A stretch of 14,741 nt of DNA from PUPG01 sp041686485 (GCA_041686485.1 JAWLDT010000064.1:1-14741), one strand, 5' to 3'; shown: positions 7,501-14,492, counted from the stretch's first letter. Notes: generated by a model not told the origin, from the letters alone. Translations and numbers: made by a program.

Positions 7501-7792
7501 AATTCAGAAAGAAGTCTCCTTCGTCGGGCATGCTGATCTGTGGCGTGGTCAGCCAGGTGTCCTGCATCCCGAAGGCAAAATTGTGGAATGCGGAATTGCT
7601 TCCATCCGGGGTGTTGTTGATCAGGTCAGTGATTTCCCATGTCATATCTCCTGACTGATTGTATACGGTCCATCCTGCCGGGATGTCCTCGCTCCCTTCG
7701 AAATCTTCGGTAAAGGGGTAATTGGCCATGGCTGGTGTCATGCACCAAAATAGTAATGCACCAAACAAAGTAAAAAGTAAAGTTGCTTTCAT
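4541..7792 (-). CDS. Secreted multidomain protein, T9SS type A cargo
   Basis: 1083 residues, predicted to cross the inner membrane by a Sec signal peptide (residues 1-23, ending AMA) and the outer membrane by the type IX system. Domains in order: cleaved-adhesin/MAM-like beta-sandwich (24-178; FTEDFEG, AGWT, HIWIIDDVAL); Ig/BACON-like domain (about 185-287; WLTVDPASGTV, GSYEATITI); a seven-repeat HAF-like beta-propeller (about 295-615; ISADGSTIVG-type motifs); a second BACON-like domain split by an insert (619-661 and 859-921, insert 662-858); a divergent InlB B-repeat-like domain (924-998; DPEDAGEV, FLNWTDQND); and the sorting domain (about 1008-1083; SIYPNPAS, LYDLSGQLV, EGIYLVRI, final KKVRIIR). 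No catalytic motif was recognised, so an adhesin or glycan-binding role is likely but inferred. It stands alone: hairpin terminator downstream and 95 bp to the small gene upstream. Confidence 0.9.
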   Translation of the reverse strand: MKATLLFTLFGALLFWCMTPAMANYPFTEDFEGSEDIPAGWTVYNQSGDMTWEITDLINNTPDGSNSAFHNFAFGMQDTWLTTPQISMPDEGDFFLNFWQINMDTDFYHKNSVMVSAGSPDPDDGDYVEVWTEDIVPDEWSPVYIDLEDYAGEDIYIAFRYEGDNAHIWIIDDVALGEEVDIDPEMVVDAEEIEQSVAQNGTSTNRFSIINEGIGTLDYDIVVDYVDEDGWLTVDPASGTVAGNSSEFIDLTFSDSGYDFGSYEATITITGNDTENPEATVDVIMNVMDASPVNLVVFQDTHTFPVAISENGQHVVGTPFGGETGYYWSEESGVTNIAAAVEGVSDDGEVVVTYEDPDLIYNDNPVTVAGKWSLATGEFEFLGMNPAAPEFFMNDYSSGYGISADGSTIVGMQYYQGFNYKAFSWSEDDYDNIGDHADLPEGNRPNGITANGEVVYGWAQTATASRSPVVWHNDEIIFIDETSSGEAYGGSPNGQFITGELNSEGFVLNTETGEITTFQNTLNDGMIGPAAVSNDGYVFGFTAEGFPPLPGSRRAFVRHPDGNLTTFNDYAVDQGWFDAESWTFYAITGVSGDGNRLIGAGMDKDGNDVSFMVDLAPAEPEIEADPMSLTESLEHGETAEQIITISNTGTGDLNYQATIQFVEDEARVQEVPAGRTAFNRDMELAVKKETHGFHPATRIGDKDDVVLNYDGANVDAIGLLDGGTFYGAARYPSSMVAPFGGYLLESVDVYVGNIPTEIKLMIWDAGTTTSPGDLLHEQEFTPTEASWNTVILNEALPVSGADIWVGLMITHDAGSYVLGIDGGPDNMDANWLTQDINEWEHLSDYGVTGNWNIRTKLQYDGIQWLSLDPVSGTIEEGENQQVTLGFNAEELEPGTYEANIRLNSNAVNDELVIVPVTLEVADLPLYTLTLLIDPEDAGEVIGAGEYYAGDVVTVNALANDDFAFLNWTDQNDEVVSAEPENDISMPAEHTTLTANFESTVSVQGITENSISIYPNPASTYFHITGDEKIETVALYDLSGQLVYEEQINQTTGRIHTSDLQEGIYLVRIIKANEVFTKKVRIIR

Positions 7793-7823
7793 CGTTTTAA
7801 AGTTTAGGTTTTAGTGAATGTTT

Positions 7824-7836
7824 GCCGGAGTCCGGC
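7824..7836. promoter_or_regulatory. Perfect 13-bp dyad upstream of the T9SS gene
   Basis: gccggagtccggc is a perfect inverted repeat around one central base, lying 32 bp before the ATG of the T9SS protein gene. It is too tight for a stable RNA hairpin with a full stem, so an operator-like protein site is possible. No convincing TAnnTTTG box was found in the same 95-bp gap. Could be chance. Confidence 0.25.
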
Positions 7837-7887
7837 GATTTGAATTCTTTGTTCATCTGTAGTTTTCAAGGCAAGCAAAATGCCGAA

Positions 7888-8067
7888 TTACTCATCATTA
7901 TTATCTTTTGTTTTACAGGGTTGGTCCTTCCCGAAAAAATCAAATATCTTTTTTAATGCCTCGCTTTTCAGCTCCATTTGTTCCAGCAGAACCTTCAGCT
8001 CCTCATCCAGGGATTCGGGTACCTTGGGCTTGGTTGGTTTCTGTTTTGATGAGCCGGAGTCAGACAT
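7888..8067 (-). CDS. Small highly charged protein (59 residues), function unknown
   Basis: Not recognised. From the ATG at 8065-8067 it reads 59 residues: a Ser/Lys/Pro-rich start (MSDSGSSKQKPTKPKVPES), a central amphipathic helix (about 19-46, heptad-like LDEELKVLLEQMELKSEALK then IFDFF) and a charged tail (KTKDNNDE). No signal peptide or membrane segment. The frame could be opened upstream to 8130, but the extra residues are unlike a structured N-terminus and the candidate promoter at 8084-8115 would fall inside them. It sits between a T9SS cargo gene and the TPR-HTH regulator gene, all on the same strand, with 138 bp separating it from the regulator. The helical amphipathic core suggests a small protein-protein interaction module; this is inference. 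Confidence 0.65.
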   Translation of the reverse strand: MSDSGSSKQKPTKPKVPESLDEELKVLLEQMELKSEALKKIFDFFGKDQPCKTKDNNDE

Positions 8068-8083
8068 GGGAAACGATTTTTTG

Positions 8084-8115
8084 CAATTATACAGAAGGGA
8101 AGAGGCATAATGCAA
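8084..8115 (-). promoter_or_regulatory. Candidate promoter of the 59-residue protein gene
   Basis: On the minus strand TTG (8113-8115), 21 bp, then TATAATTG (8084-8091): one mismatch to TAnnTTTG and acceptable spacing for the Bacteroidota -33/-7 pair. It ends 16 bp before the ATG at 8067. Confidence 0.35.
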
Positions 8116-8205
8116 GTATTCAACCTGCACGTTGATGGCACAGTACAGGAAAGTCCGTGCAACAAAGCTGCTACATGGCGGTGTAAACAGCTAACTATCA
8201 AGCGG

Positions 8206-9888
8206 TTAAACGTCAAGCAAAAAATCGGCAATACTGATATCGGAATTGGTAAGATGGAGTTTTTTGCGAAGCCTGGTGCGTGCCACTTCGATGCTTCGCA
8301 ATGACTGGCCGGTAATGGAAGAGATTTCTTTGGTGGTCATATTCAGCCTGAGAAAAGCACACAGGCGTCTTTCATTAAGGCTGAGATCAGGATTTATCTT
8401 ATGCAGCTTCTCATAGAAGTCATTGTGCACCTGGTGAAACCGCACTTCGAACTCCTCCCAGACAGTTTCATCCTGCGTCTTTTCCAGGTCCCTGATGATT
8501 CCTGTCATCAGCTCCTGCTGATTGCGGTTGAGGCTATGACTGTAGGCAAGTAGTTTTTTTGTGATCTCGTTGATCAGCTCGTTTTTCCTGATCTGATACA
8601 TTACATTGGTGGTAAGCTCTTTGTTTTTGATTTCCAGCTCATTTTCCAGCTTTTCCCGCTCAAGCTGATTTTTGTCCGCCTCAAGCAGGATGTTGGTATT
8701 GGCCAGCTTCAGTCTGCGGGCGCGACTCTGGGCAAGGAAAAACAGCAGACCCAGGATGACAGCGATAAGCAGCACAAGACCACCACCATACATGAGCTGT
8801 TGTTCCTTTCGCTTTTGTTCCATTTGCCTTAGCAACTCTCTTTCCTGAAACCGGGCGGTGACCTCCATCCTGGTGATCTCCTGGCGCACCTCTTCACTGT
8901 TCATGCGTTCAGTGTAATCCTTTAGTTGCTTATGGTATTTGAGCGCAGAGTCTGGCCGGTTATACCTGTCGAAATGTTCATACAACAACCCTGAAAAGTT
9001 GGTTAGCAGCTGCAGGCTGCCCAGTCTTTCAGCAATCTCCAGGCCCTTGTAGGCATATTCCAGTGCAAGCTGATGGTCGCCACGGTCAAAATGAAAAAGG
9101 GCGAGGTTCCGGTAAGATGAAGCTTCTCCCGGCCTGTTTCCTTCTGCCATGCGCATTTCCAGTGCTTCGTTCATGGCCGTCAGCGCTTCCTGCGTACGTC
9201 CTTCTTCTCCGTAGAGTTTGCCCAGGTTATTCAGCAAGCGGGCAAGCACATCGAGTTGGCCAGGTAACCGTCTGGCAAGACTTGCCCCCCGCATGTAGTA
9301 ATCAATGGCCTCTTCTGTGTTTTCCAGGTTTTCATAGGCCACACCAAGGTTATTGTAAATGGTTGGCAGTACGAGACGAAGAACAGTGTCTGGTTCACTT
9401 TTTAAAGTATCCAGTTCATCCAGCATATCCAGGATGTCCAGCAAATCGTCCCTTGCGCCCTCAAAGTCCTGCATCATGAGTTTGACTGCAGCAATATTGA
9501 TCAATCCTTTTCGCACACCCTCCCGGTCATCCATTGACTCCTTCAAATCCAGGTACTCATAATAATGCCTCACGGCGAGTTCCAGCAATCCATGCCGAAA
9601 GCATACATAACCCATGTTCATCAACGCGTCAGCGATCAGAATGTCATCTTTTTTTGACCTGGCGACATCAAGACTTCTTTCTGCATATTTAAGCCCCATG
9701 GAAAGATCTTGCATGGCATATTCATTGGATACAGCAATCAGGGTTTGTACCTTTTCAGCATCATCAGCTGCCAGCTCCAATTGATATTTCAGCGAATCCA
9801 GCGTATGGGTATGCTGTGCCAGTATTCCGGTGCAGACAATATTCATCCACAGGAGAAGAAGTATGAGGCGGTAGAAGAAGGGTTTCAT
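8206..9888 (-). CDS. Membrane-anchored TPR protein with C-terminal LuxR-type HTH (putative transcriptional regulator)
   Basis: 560 residues. N-terminal signal/anchor segment (1-25, ending GILAQ), then about six to seven tetratricopeptide repeats (28-330; e.g. ALMNMGYVCFRHG, NNLGVAYENLENTEEAIDYY, NNLGKLYGEEGRTQEAL, YRNLALFHFDRGDHQLALEYA), a charged coiled coil (330-362), one transmembrane helix (366-386, GGGLVLLIAVILGLLFF), a second long coiled coil (392-450) and a helix-turn-helix of LuxR/GerE type (about 501-547; LSLNERRLCAFL, TTKEISSITGQS, SIEVARTRLRKKL). Predicted topology puts the TPRs in the periplasm and the HTH in the cytoplasm, a one-component architecture common in Bacteroidota. It is divergent from the membrane protein gene at 10051, with about 160 bp shared upstream DNA, making that gene a candidate target. 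Ligand or partner is unknown. Confidence 0.88.
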   Translation of the reverse strand: MKPFFYRLILLLLWMNIVCTGILAQHTHTLDSLKYQLELAADDAEKVQTLIAVSNEYAMQDLSMGLKYAERSLDVARSKKDDILIADALMNMGYVCFRHGLLELAVRHYYEYLDLKESMDDREGVRKGLINIAAVKLMMQDFEGARDDLLDILDMLDELDTLKSEPDTVLRLVLPTIYNNLGVAYENLENTEEAIDYYMRGASLARRLPGQLDVLARLLNNLGKLYGEEGRTQEALTAMNEALEMRMAEGNRPGEASSYRNLALFHFDRGDHQLALEYAYKGLEIAERLGSLQLLTNFSGLLYEHFDRYNRPDSALKYHKQLKDYTERMNSEEVRQEITRMEVTARFQERELLRQMEQKRKEQQLMYGGGLVLLIAVILGLLFFLAQSRARRLKLANTNILLEADKNQLEREKLENELEIKNKELTTNVMYQIRKNELINEITKKLLAYSHSLNRNQQELMTGIIRDLEKTQDETVWEEFEVRFHQVHNDFYEKLHKINPDLSLNERRLCAFLRLNMTTKEISSITGQSLRSIEVARTRLRKKLHLTNSDISIADFLLDV

Positions 9889-9915
9889 GACTTCAGAGAC
9901 AGGGTTTTGCTACAG

Positions 9916-9923
9916 CAAATGTA
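9916..9923 (-). promoter_or_regulatory. Bacteroidota-type -7 box upstream of the TPR-HTH regulator
   Basis: Minus-strand TACATTTG is an exact TAnnTTTG match, 27 bp before the ATG at 9888. A TTG -33 element at proper spacing is not obvious. It lies in the divergent region between the regulator and the plus-strand membrane protein. Confidence 0.45.
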
Positions 9924-10050
9924 CAAAAAATGAAAGGTTGTTATGGATAGTACCTGGTAAAAGGCTGCTTGTTCTGTAATCTTGTACTGGCGCATTTTGT
10001 TTTTGTCTTTTGGTCAGATCCCTTTGTATCTGTTTCTTTGGATAAGGAGT

Positions 10051-10641
10051 ATGCATAGATGGGTACATACAGATAGATTATTGCGCGATCGTGCAACATA
10101 CCTGGCATTATTTGCTTTGGTATTCATCCCGTTGTTTACTTACCTTTTTGCTACACATGAGTCTCCGTTCGAATATACGATGAGCCAGATTGGGAACAAA
10201 CTTGGTTACCGCTTCAGGTTTATTGTCTGGGGCATTGTAACAGGCTTGCTGATTACGTTTTATGTGATTCGTCTTTTTGTGCTGAAATCCTTTCACAACC
10301 GAAAGGCCCGGAAGCTGTTGGTCTGGTCACTTATTTTTTTGGTCTTAACTGTTCTCATTCCTGCCATGGAACATTTGCCAATACTGAAAAGGTTGCACGC
10401 CGTTGCTGCCGTTGCTTTTGCGCTTTGTCTTATGGCCTCCCTCTACTTATTCATCAGACATCTGGAGTCGGAACACAAAAAAGTTTCTGAGCGATCCTTA
10501 TGGATGCTATACCTGGTGGTTGGGGGGTCGGTTGGCCTGTTTTTCCTGTTGGGGAATACAGGTATATTTGAACTGTTTTTTTTGGTTCGCAGACCATCTT
10601 CCTTGGCCTGCTTAACCGTTGGTTGCATAAACACGAACTGA
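10051..10641 (+). CDS. Six-helix integral membrane protein (DUF998-like), apparent frameshift near the 3' end
   Basis: From ATG at 10051 the frame reads 196 residues to the TGA at 10639-10641. Hydrophobic segments: ATYLALFALVFIPLFTYLF, FIVWGIVTGLLITFYVI, LLVWSLIFLVLTVLIPAM, LHAVAAVAFALCLMASLYLF and LWMLYLVVGGSVGLFFLLG. A conserved-looking loop SPFEYTMSQIGNKLGYR after helix 1 resembles DUF998-type proteins, function unknown. After FELFF the encoded tail becomes un-membrane-like (VRRPSSLACL). Adding one base at the T8 tract (10576-10583) instead continues as FFFGSQTIFLGLLNRWLHKH and ends at a TAG at 10683-10685, completing a sixth helix and a hydrophilic tail. A TTG start at 9982 would add 23 hydrophobic residues; I prefer the ATG, preceded directly by AAGGAGT and by a TAATCTTG box at 9977-9984. 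Divergent from the regulator at 9888. Confidence 0.7.
   Translation: MHRWVHTDRLLRDRATYLALFALVFIPLFTYLFATHESPFEYTMSQIGNKLGYRFRFIVWGIVTGLLITFYVIRLFVLKSFHNRKARKLLVWSLIFLVLTVLIPAMEHLPILKRLHAVAAVAFALCLMASLYLFIRHLESEHKKVSERSLWMLYLVVGGSVGLFFLLGNTGIFELFFLVRRPSSLACLTVGCINTN
10576..10583 (+). other. T8 homopolymer at an apparent frameshift
   Basis: Eight consecutive T after GAACTG. Read as eight T the membrane protein leaves its membrane-helix pattern at this point. Nine T (or six) restores a frame open to the TAG at 10683-10685, with hydrophobic then charged residues typical of a last helix and cytoplasmic tail. Seven T gives an early stop at 10611-10613. Sequencing/assembly error, a decayed gene, or phase-variable slippage would all look like this. 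Confidence 0.7.
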
Positions 10642-10679
10642 TCGGGGGTCAGGATGCCGAAAACCGGGATCAGGCTATG

Positions 10680-10712
10680 GGGTAGCGGCAAAATTTGATT
10701 TGTCTGCTACCC
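10680..10712 (+). terminator. Possible hairpin after the membrane protein gene
   Basis: gggtagc (10680-10686) and gctaccc (10706-10712) form a perfect 7-bp stem with a 19-nt loop. The left arm overlaps the restored TAG stop of the membrane protein. No T-run follows, so termination is uncertain. Confidence 0.3.
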
Positions 10713-10765
10713 GAAAATCCGGATTGCAGGGAAAAATTCCACTGCCTGAACAAGGCTAACTTTAC

Positions 10766-10773
10766 TACCTTTG
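10766..10773 (+). promoter_or_regulatory. Bacteroidota-type -7 box upstream of the beta-helix T9SS gene
   Basis: TACCTTTG is an exact TAnnTTTG match 38 bp before the ATG at 10812. No clear -33 TTG at standard spacing. It supports transcription of the T9SS gene separate from the membrane protein gene, and supports the ATG at 10812 over the longer frame opening at 10695. Confidence 0.5.
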
Positions 10774-10811
10774 GTGCAACAACTTCATGGTCGACAACAA
10801 TCACCGGTGAT

Positions 10812-12443
10812 ATGAAATATTTATTATGCTTGCTTATCCTGCCTTTTTGCTTTCTTTCAGATTTGTTGGCCCAAAACATAGAGGTTGAAGGTGCTGTTTC
10901 CGGCCATTGGGATGCTGACACGGTATTTGTGACCGGCGACATCCATCTTATGCCGGAGCAAAGCCTCACGATCGGACAGGGCACCCGCGTTATCTTTCAG
11001 GGTTTTTATGGCCTCTGCGTTGAAGGGGACACGCTGCAGGCTGCCGGAACGGCAGAGAAACCCGTGATGTTCAGCGTAAGTGATACAACAGGCTTGCATA
11101 ACATCTATAAACCCGACGGTTCCTGGAAAGGGATCTTTGTAACCGGCAATTCCGGGGAAGATGCGGCTGAAGGCCCGGTGGTGCTTATGGAGCATGTCCG
11201 AATTGCCTATGCCAAGGCTCCTTACGGAGAAGTGACCCTGCATGGAGGCGGGGTGCATATCCGTGACAAAGGGACCTACATCTTCAGTCATACCACCTTC
11301 TTGAGCAACCGGTCGTTCCTGAATGGTGGCGGTGCCTACTTCGAACAGGCTGCCCCGGTGTTTACCGAATGTGTTTTTATAGATAACAGAGCCGGTCATC
11401 CCCCAACAGAAGAGGAACAATATGGTTATGGTGGTGGATTATATGGCAGGCTCGGCCAGGGACAAATAGCCAATAACCGTTTTTATGACAACCGGGCTAC
11501 GGGTCTGGGCGGTGGCCTCAGCCTCGATAGTTGCAATACGAAAGTTACCAACAACCTGTTTGAGGACAATAACGCCCCGCTGGGCGGAGGTGTTGGCATT
11601 GCCAGGTCAAACTTCTCTGTCCCTAACAGCTTTTCAGGAAATATCCTGAACGGCAACGATTCAGAGTTCTTTGGTGGTGGCATCGCGTTGCTGACCTTCC
11701 GGGGTAACCTGTTCAACAACACCATCGTGAACAACTACGCCTCCATGGGCGGAGGTCTTTACTGTAATGAAGGCTCCTTTCCCCTGGTGGCGAACACCAT
11801 TTTTTGGGACAATAGCGCCGCCTCCGCGGATAATGCTCAGATCTTTCTCTGGGATGCCGCTTCTCAACCCGACCTGATCTATTGCAACCTGAAGGGTGGC
11901 ATGGACGGTGTCGGCGGAGCTCCGTTCAATGGGGCTTTTTTGGAGTGTATCGATGAGAACCCGAATTTTACCGGAGATGAAGACCATCCATTTGGTTTGG
12001 CAAGCGACTCCCCATGCATCATGGCCGGTGATCCGGAGTTTGTTGACCCAGCACCCTGGCTGTTGAACGACTTCGCGGGCAATCCCCGTATCCAAAACGA
12101 TCGCATCGACATTGGTGCCTACGAATACCAGGGGACAGTTACGTTTGTCGACGACCCCCTCATGGAGAACAACTGTTGTTTAGCGGTTTATCCAAACCCC
12201 TCATGTGGCGAAGCTACACTTCGTTTTGTGTTGGAAGAAACATCCAGTGTGCGGCTTCAGTTGTTTGACATTCAAGGAAAAAACTTGTCCTGCTTCCCCG
12301 AAACAGCAATACCAGCAGGCGATCATCAACTATCGCTTCATGAGCTGTTGCCAAATGGATATGAGTTGTCGGCCGGACTTTATTGGGTTGTATTGCACGC
12401 CAGTGGGCAGCAGGACATTTCCCCCCTGATGATACAGCGCTAA
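10812..12443 (+). CDS. Secreted Pmp-like beta-helix protein with T9SS type A sorting domain
   Basis: 543 residues from ATG 10812, chosen because it starts a typical signal peptide (MKYLLCLLILPFCFLSDLLAQ, cleavage near 20-21). Residues 28-430 are a right-handed parallel beta-helix with paired motifs of the chlamydial Pmp type: FxxN (FLSN 163, FIDN 189, FYDN 224, FEDN 250, FWDN 331) and seven GGG turns (145, 172, 207, 233, 258, 288, 313) at 25-35 residue spacing. Residues 382-437 (NPNFTG, SPCIMAG, DFAGNPRIQNDRIDIGAYEY) match the ending called choice-of-anchor Q in T9SS beta-helix proteins. Residues 455-543 are the type A sorting domain (LAVYPNPS, LQLFDIQGK, SAGLYWVVL, end LMIQR), so the protein is expected on the cell surface or secreted. 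No lyase catalytic residues were identified; adhesin or glycan-active roles are both possible. The sorting domain is unusual in having several cysteines. Confidence 0.88.
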   Translation: MKYLLCLLILPFCFLSDLLAQNIEVEGAVSGHWDADTVFVTGDIHLMPEQSLTIGQGTRVIFQGFYGLCVEGDTLQAAGTAEKPVMFSVSDTTGLHNIYKPDGSWKGIFVTGNSGEDAAEGPVVLMEHVRIAYAKAPYGEVTLHGGGVHIRDKGTYIFSHTTFLSNRSFLNGGGAYFEQAAPVFTECVFIDNRAGHPPTEEEQYGYGGGLYGRLGQGQIANNRFYDNRATGLGGGLSLDSCNTKVTNNLFEDNNAPLGGGVGIARSNFSVPNSFSGNILNGNDSEFFGGGIALLTFRGNLFNNTIVNNYASMGGGLYCNEGSFPLVANTIFWDNSAASADNAQIFLWDAASQPDLIYCNLKGGMDGVGGAPFNGAFLECIDENPNFTGDEDHPFGLASDSPCIMAGDPEFVDPAPWLLNDFAGNPRIQNDRIDIGAYEYQGTVTFVDDPLMENNCCLAVYPNPSCGEATLRFVLEETSSVRLQLFDIQGKNLSCFPETAIPAGDHQLSLHELLPNGYELSAGLYWVVLHASGQQDISPLMIQR

Positions 12444-12545
12444 TCCACTGCCCAGGCTTCGAGTTTTCTTTGTTATTGTTGGCCAAACGCATGAACCAAA
12501 TCGTACGCGCACCCACCCTCAACCTGATTGTCAAAAATTTTTGTT

Positions 12546-12553
12546 TACCTTTA
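12546..12553 (+). promoter_or_regulatory. Candidate promoter of the chemosensory operon
   Basis: TACCTTTA (one mismatch to TAnnTTTG) lies 17 bp before the CheW ATG at 12571, preceded at 15 bp by TTG (12528-12530), slightly short of ideal spacing. It falls in the 127-bp gap after the T9SS gene, supporting the CheW gene as the first of a new transcription unit. Confidence 0.4.
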
Positions 12554-12570
12554 GTCTTGAAAAATGCGCC

Positions 12571-13062
12571 ATGAAAAAGGAAAATCTTACGCTGCTCACC
12601 TTTGTCATAGATGACCATACGTTCGCGTTACCTTTGCAGCAAGTGCATAAGGTTATCAGGGCTGTGGCGGTTACTGATGTTCCGGATTCCGGCGATATGC
12701 TTCATGGTGTATTTGATTTTCACGGGGAAATCATTCCGGTTGTCAGCCTGAGAAAACGCTTTTGTCTCGACCCGAAGTCAATCACGCCAGACGACAGGTT
12801 CCTGATCGTTAACACACCCAAAAGAAAACTTGCCCTGGTGGTTGATGACGTTTTTGACATGAAAGAAGTGTCTGAAAATGATTTGCGGGAGACAGATGTA
12901 ACAGCGGCAGATTCGCATCAAACGAAGCCGGCAATGGCATATTTCCTGCGTGATGATGAGCAATTTTTCCTTATCTGTGATATGGAGGCGTTGATGAATC
13001 ACGAAATGGAATTACAACTCAACCATCTGGAAAGAATACAGGGAAAAGACAAACAGCCATGA
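12571..13062 (+). CDS. CheW-like coupling protein (WspB-like position)
   Basis: 163 residues, essentially a single CheW domain: such proteins couple chemoreceptors to the kinase CheA at the membrane. Visible family features are the starting strand LLTFVIDDHTFALPLQQVHK (8-27), the central GVFDFHGEIIPVVSLRKRF (46-64, equivalent to GviNlRGeiiPVvDLR), RFLIVNTPKRKLALVVDDVF (76-95) and the last strand YFLRDDEQFFLICDMEAL. Here the NLRG core reads DFHG, a divergent version. I chose ATG at 12571; a TTG ten codons earlier gives no domain residues and overlaps the promoter-like box. The stop overlaps the ATG of the CheR gene (ATGA at 13059-13062), indicating translational coupling. In gene order it matches wspB of the Pseudomonas Wsp system. 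Confidence 0.88.
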   Translation: MKKENLTLLTFVIDDHTFALPLQQVHKVIRAVAVTDVPDSGDMLHGVFDFHGEIIPVVSLRKRFCLDPKSITPDDRFLIVNTPKRKLALVVDDVFDMKEVSENDLRETDVTAADSHQTKPAMAYFLRDDEQFFLICDMEALMNHEMELQLNHLERIQGKDKQP

Positions 13063-14492
13063 AGACAGGGAACTATATTACAACCATTAACCGGCGCATG
13101 AACGAGCTGCTGGGACTTCATTTCCGGGAGAGCCAGTACCGCGATCTGGAACGTAATGTAACCCTTGCTGCGAATGCTTTGGGACTGGACCCCAGCCTCG
13201 AAGCTATCTGCCGTTGGCTGTCAAACCAAAAGATTACGCATCATGAACTCGAAATACTGGCACATCACCTCACCGTGGTAGAGACTTATTTTTTTAGGGA
13301 AAAGCTGGCGCTGAAACTGCTCACAGAGAAAATAGTCCCCGACATTATTGAAAACAGAACGAGTCCTGTTGACAAGTCACTCAGAATCTGGAGTGCCGGC
13401 TGTAGCTCAGGCGAAGAACCCTACTCAATCGCCATGGCAATCAAAGAATCTGTACCGGATCTTGCTGACCGGGATTTGATGATTCTGGCCACGGATGTCA
13501 ACACAAAAGCCCTGAATAAGGCACGGGAAGGGGTGTATACGCCATGGTCGTTCAGGGAAATCCCCGATCGTCTCAAAAAGAAATACTTTACACAGAAAGG
13601 CAAAGACCTCCATGTAAACCCGGACATAAAACAAATGGTACAGTTCAAACAATTGAACCTGGCTACGGATGATTTCCCTTCGAAATCCGGCAGCATTTTG
13701 CCGATGGATGTTATTTTTTGCCGCAATGTGTTTATGTATTTCTCGCCTGAAGTCATCAACGCCATTACCCGGAAGCTCTTTCATGCCCTGAAGAATGGCG
13801 GATGGTTAATAACCGGACAGGTAGAACTTAACGATGATTATTTCGGTGCTTTTCAGCGGGTTTTGTTTGAAAATGGGATTTTTTATAAGAAAGCACCCCC
13901 TGAACAAAAGCAAAAACAGCCGGTAAAGGTTATGAAACCCTTTCCTGCCGTATCAGAGAACAAGGATAGCCGGCAAAAACCAGGTGTGTCAAAAAAAATG
14001 TACGCACCCAGGAAAGGATCACCAAAAAGAAGTCCGGTAACACGTAGAAGCACATCTCCAAAAAGTGAACCCGTCAATCAGGCTTCTGACAAAGCGACTT
14101 CTCTTTTTGAATCTGTAACCATGCTGGCCAATGCAGGTAATCTGGATGAAGCGGAAGCAAAAATGATGCAGGTGCTGGAAACCGAAAATGCGGATGCGGA
14201 GCATTATTATTTGTATGCCACCATTTTGATGGAGAAAAACCAAGAGGAACAGGCCGATAAGAACCTGATAAAAGCGCTCTATCTCAATCCGGCACATTAT
14301 GCCGCCCGATTTAGCCGCACCCGCCTGCTCAAAAGTATGGGCAGAAACAAGGAGGCCAAAAAAGAAATGCAAAACCTGATGCAGGATATTGAGATGTACG
14401 ATGACAATGAGCCCCTGGCTGCGCTTGACGGCATAACAGCCGGAAGGCTGAGGCAGATGGCCGGTTTGTTAACCGAAAATGGAACACGATGA
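13059..14492 (+). CDS. CheR-type methyltransferase fused to C-terminal TPR (WspC-like)
   Basis: 477 residues. S-adenosylmethionine-dependent methyltransferase that methylates glutamates on chemoreceptors, setting the adaptation state. CheR N-terminal helical domain at about 5-72, catalytic domain 75-278: ETYFFRE (75-81), SAM-binding IWSAGCSSGEEPYSIAM (110-126), ATDVNTKALNKAREGVY (144-160), DVIFCRNVFMYFSPEVI (217-233) and NGIFYKK (272-278). A basic Lys/Pro/Ser-rich linker (280-345) follows, with repeated KxSP/RKGSPKRSP patterns, then a TPR-like helical repeat region (348-445; SVTMLANAGNLDEAEAKM, HYYLYATILMEKNQEEQADK, RLLKSMGRNKEAKKEM). CheR-TPR fusions are typical of alternative chemosensory pathways such as Wsp (WspC) and Frz. 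It overlaps the preceding CheW by 4 bp and the following CheW by 14 bp. Confidence 0.93.
   Translation: MKTGNYITTINRRMNELLGLHFRESQYRDLERNVTLAANALGLDPSLEAICRWLSNQKITHHELEILAHHLTVVETYFFREKLALKLLTEKIVPDIIENRTSPVDKSLRIWSAGCSSGEEPYSIAMAIKESVPDLADRDLMILATDVNTKALNKAREGVYTPWSFREIPDRLKKKYFTQKGKDLHVNPDIKQMVQFKQLNLATDDFPSKSGSILPMDVIFCRNVFMYFSPEVINAITRKLFHALKNGGWLITGQVELNDDYFGAFQRVLFENGIFYKKAPPEQKQKQPVKVMKPFPAVSENKDSRQKPGVSKKMYAPRKGSPKRSPVTRRSTSPKSEPVNQASDKATSLFESVTMLANAGNLDEAEAKMMQVLETENADAEHYYLYATILMEKNQEEQADKNLIKALYLNPAHYAARFSRTRLLKSMGRNKEAKKEMQNLMQDIEMYDDNEPLAALDGITAGRLRQMAGLLTENGTR

Noticed and set aside
9982..10050. TTG start adding 23 residues to the membrane protein
   Set aside because: Less likely than the ATG at 10051, because a -7-like box overlaps the TTG and a AAGGAG lies just before the ATG; not excluded, since the added segment is hydrophobic.
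10695..10811. 39-residue N-terminal extension of the beta-helix protein
   Set aside because: It would bury the signal peptide and overlap the TAnnTTTG promoter box; ATG at 10812 is better.
10857..11420. 187-residue minus-strand open frame
   Set aside because: Antisense to the beta-helix T9SS gene, which has a signal peptide, repeats and a sorting domain.
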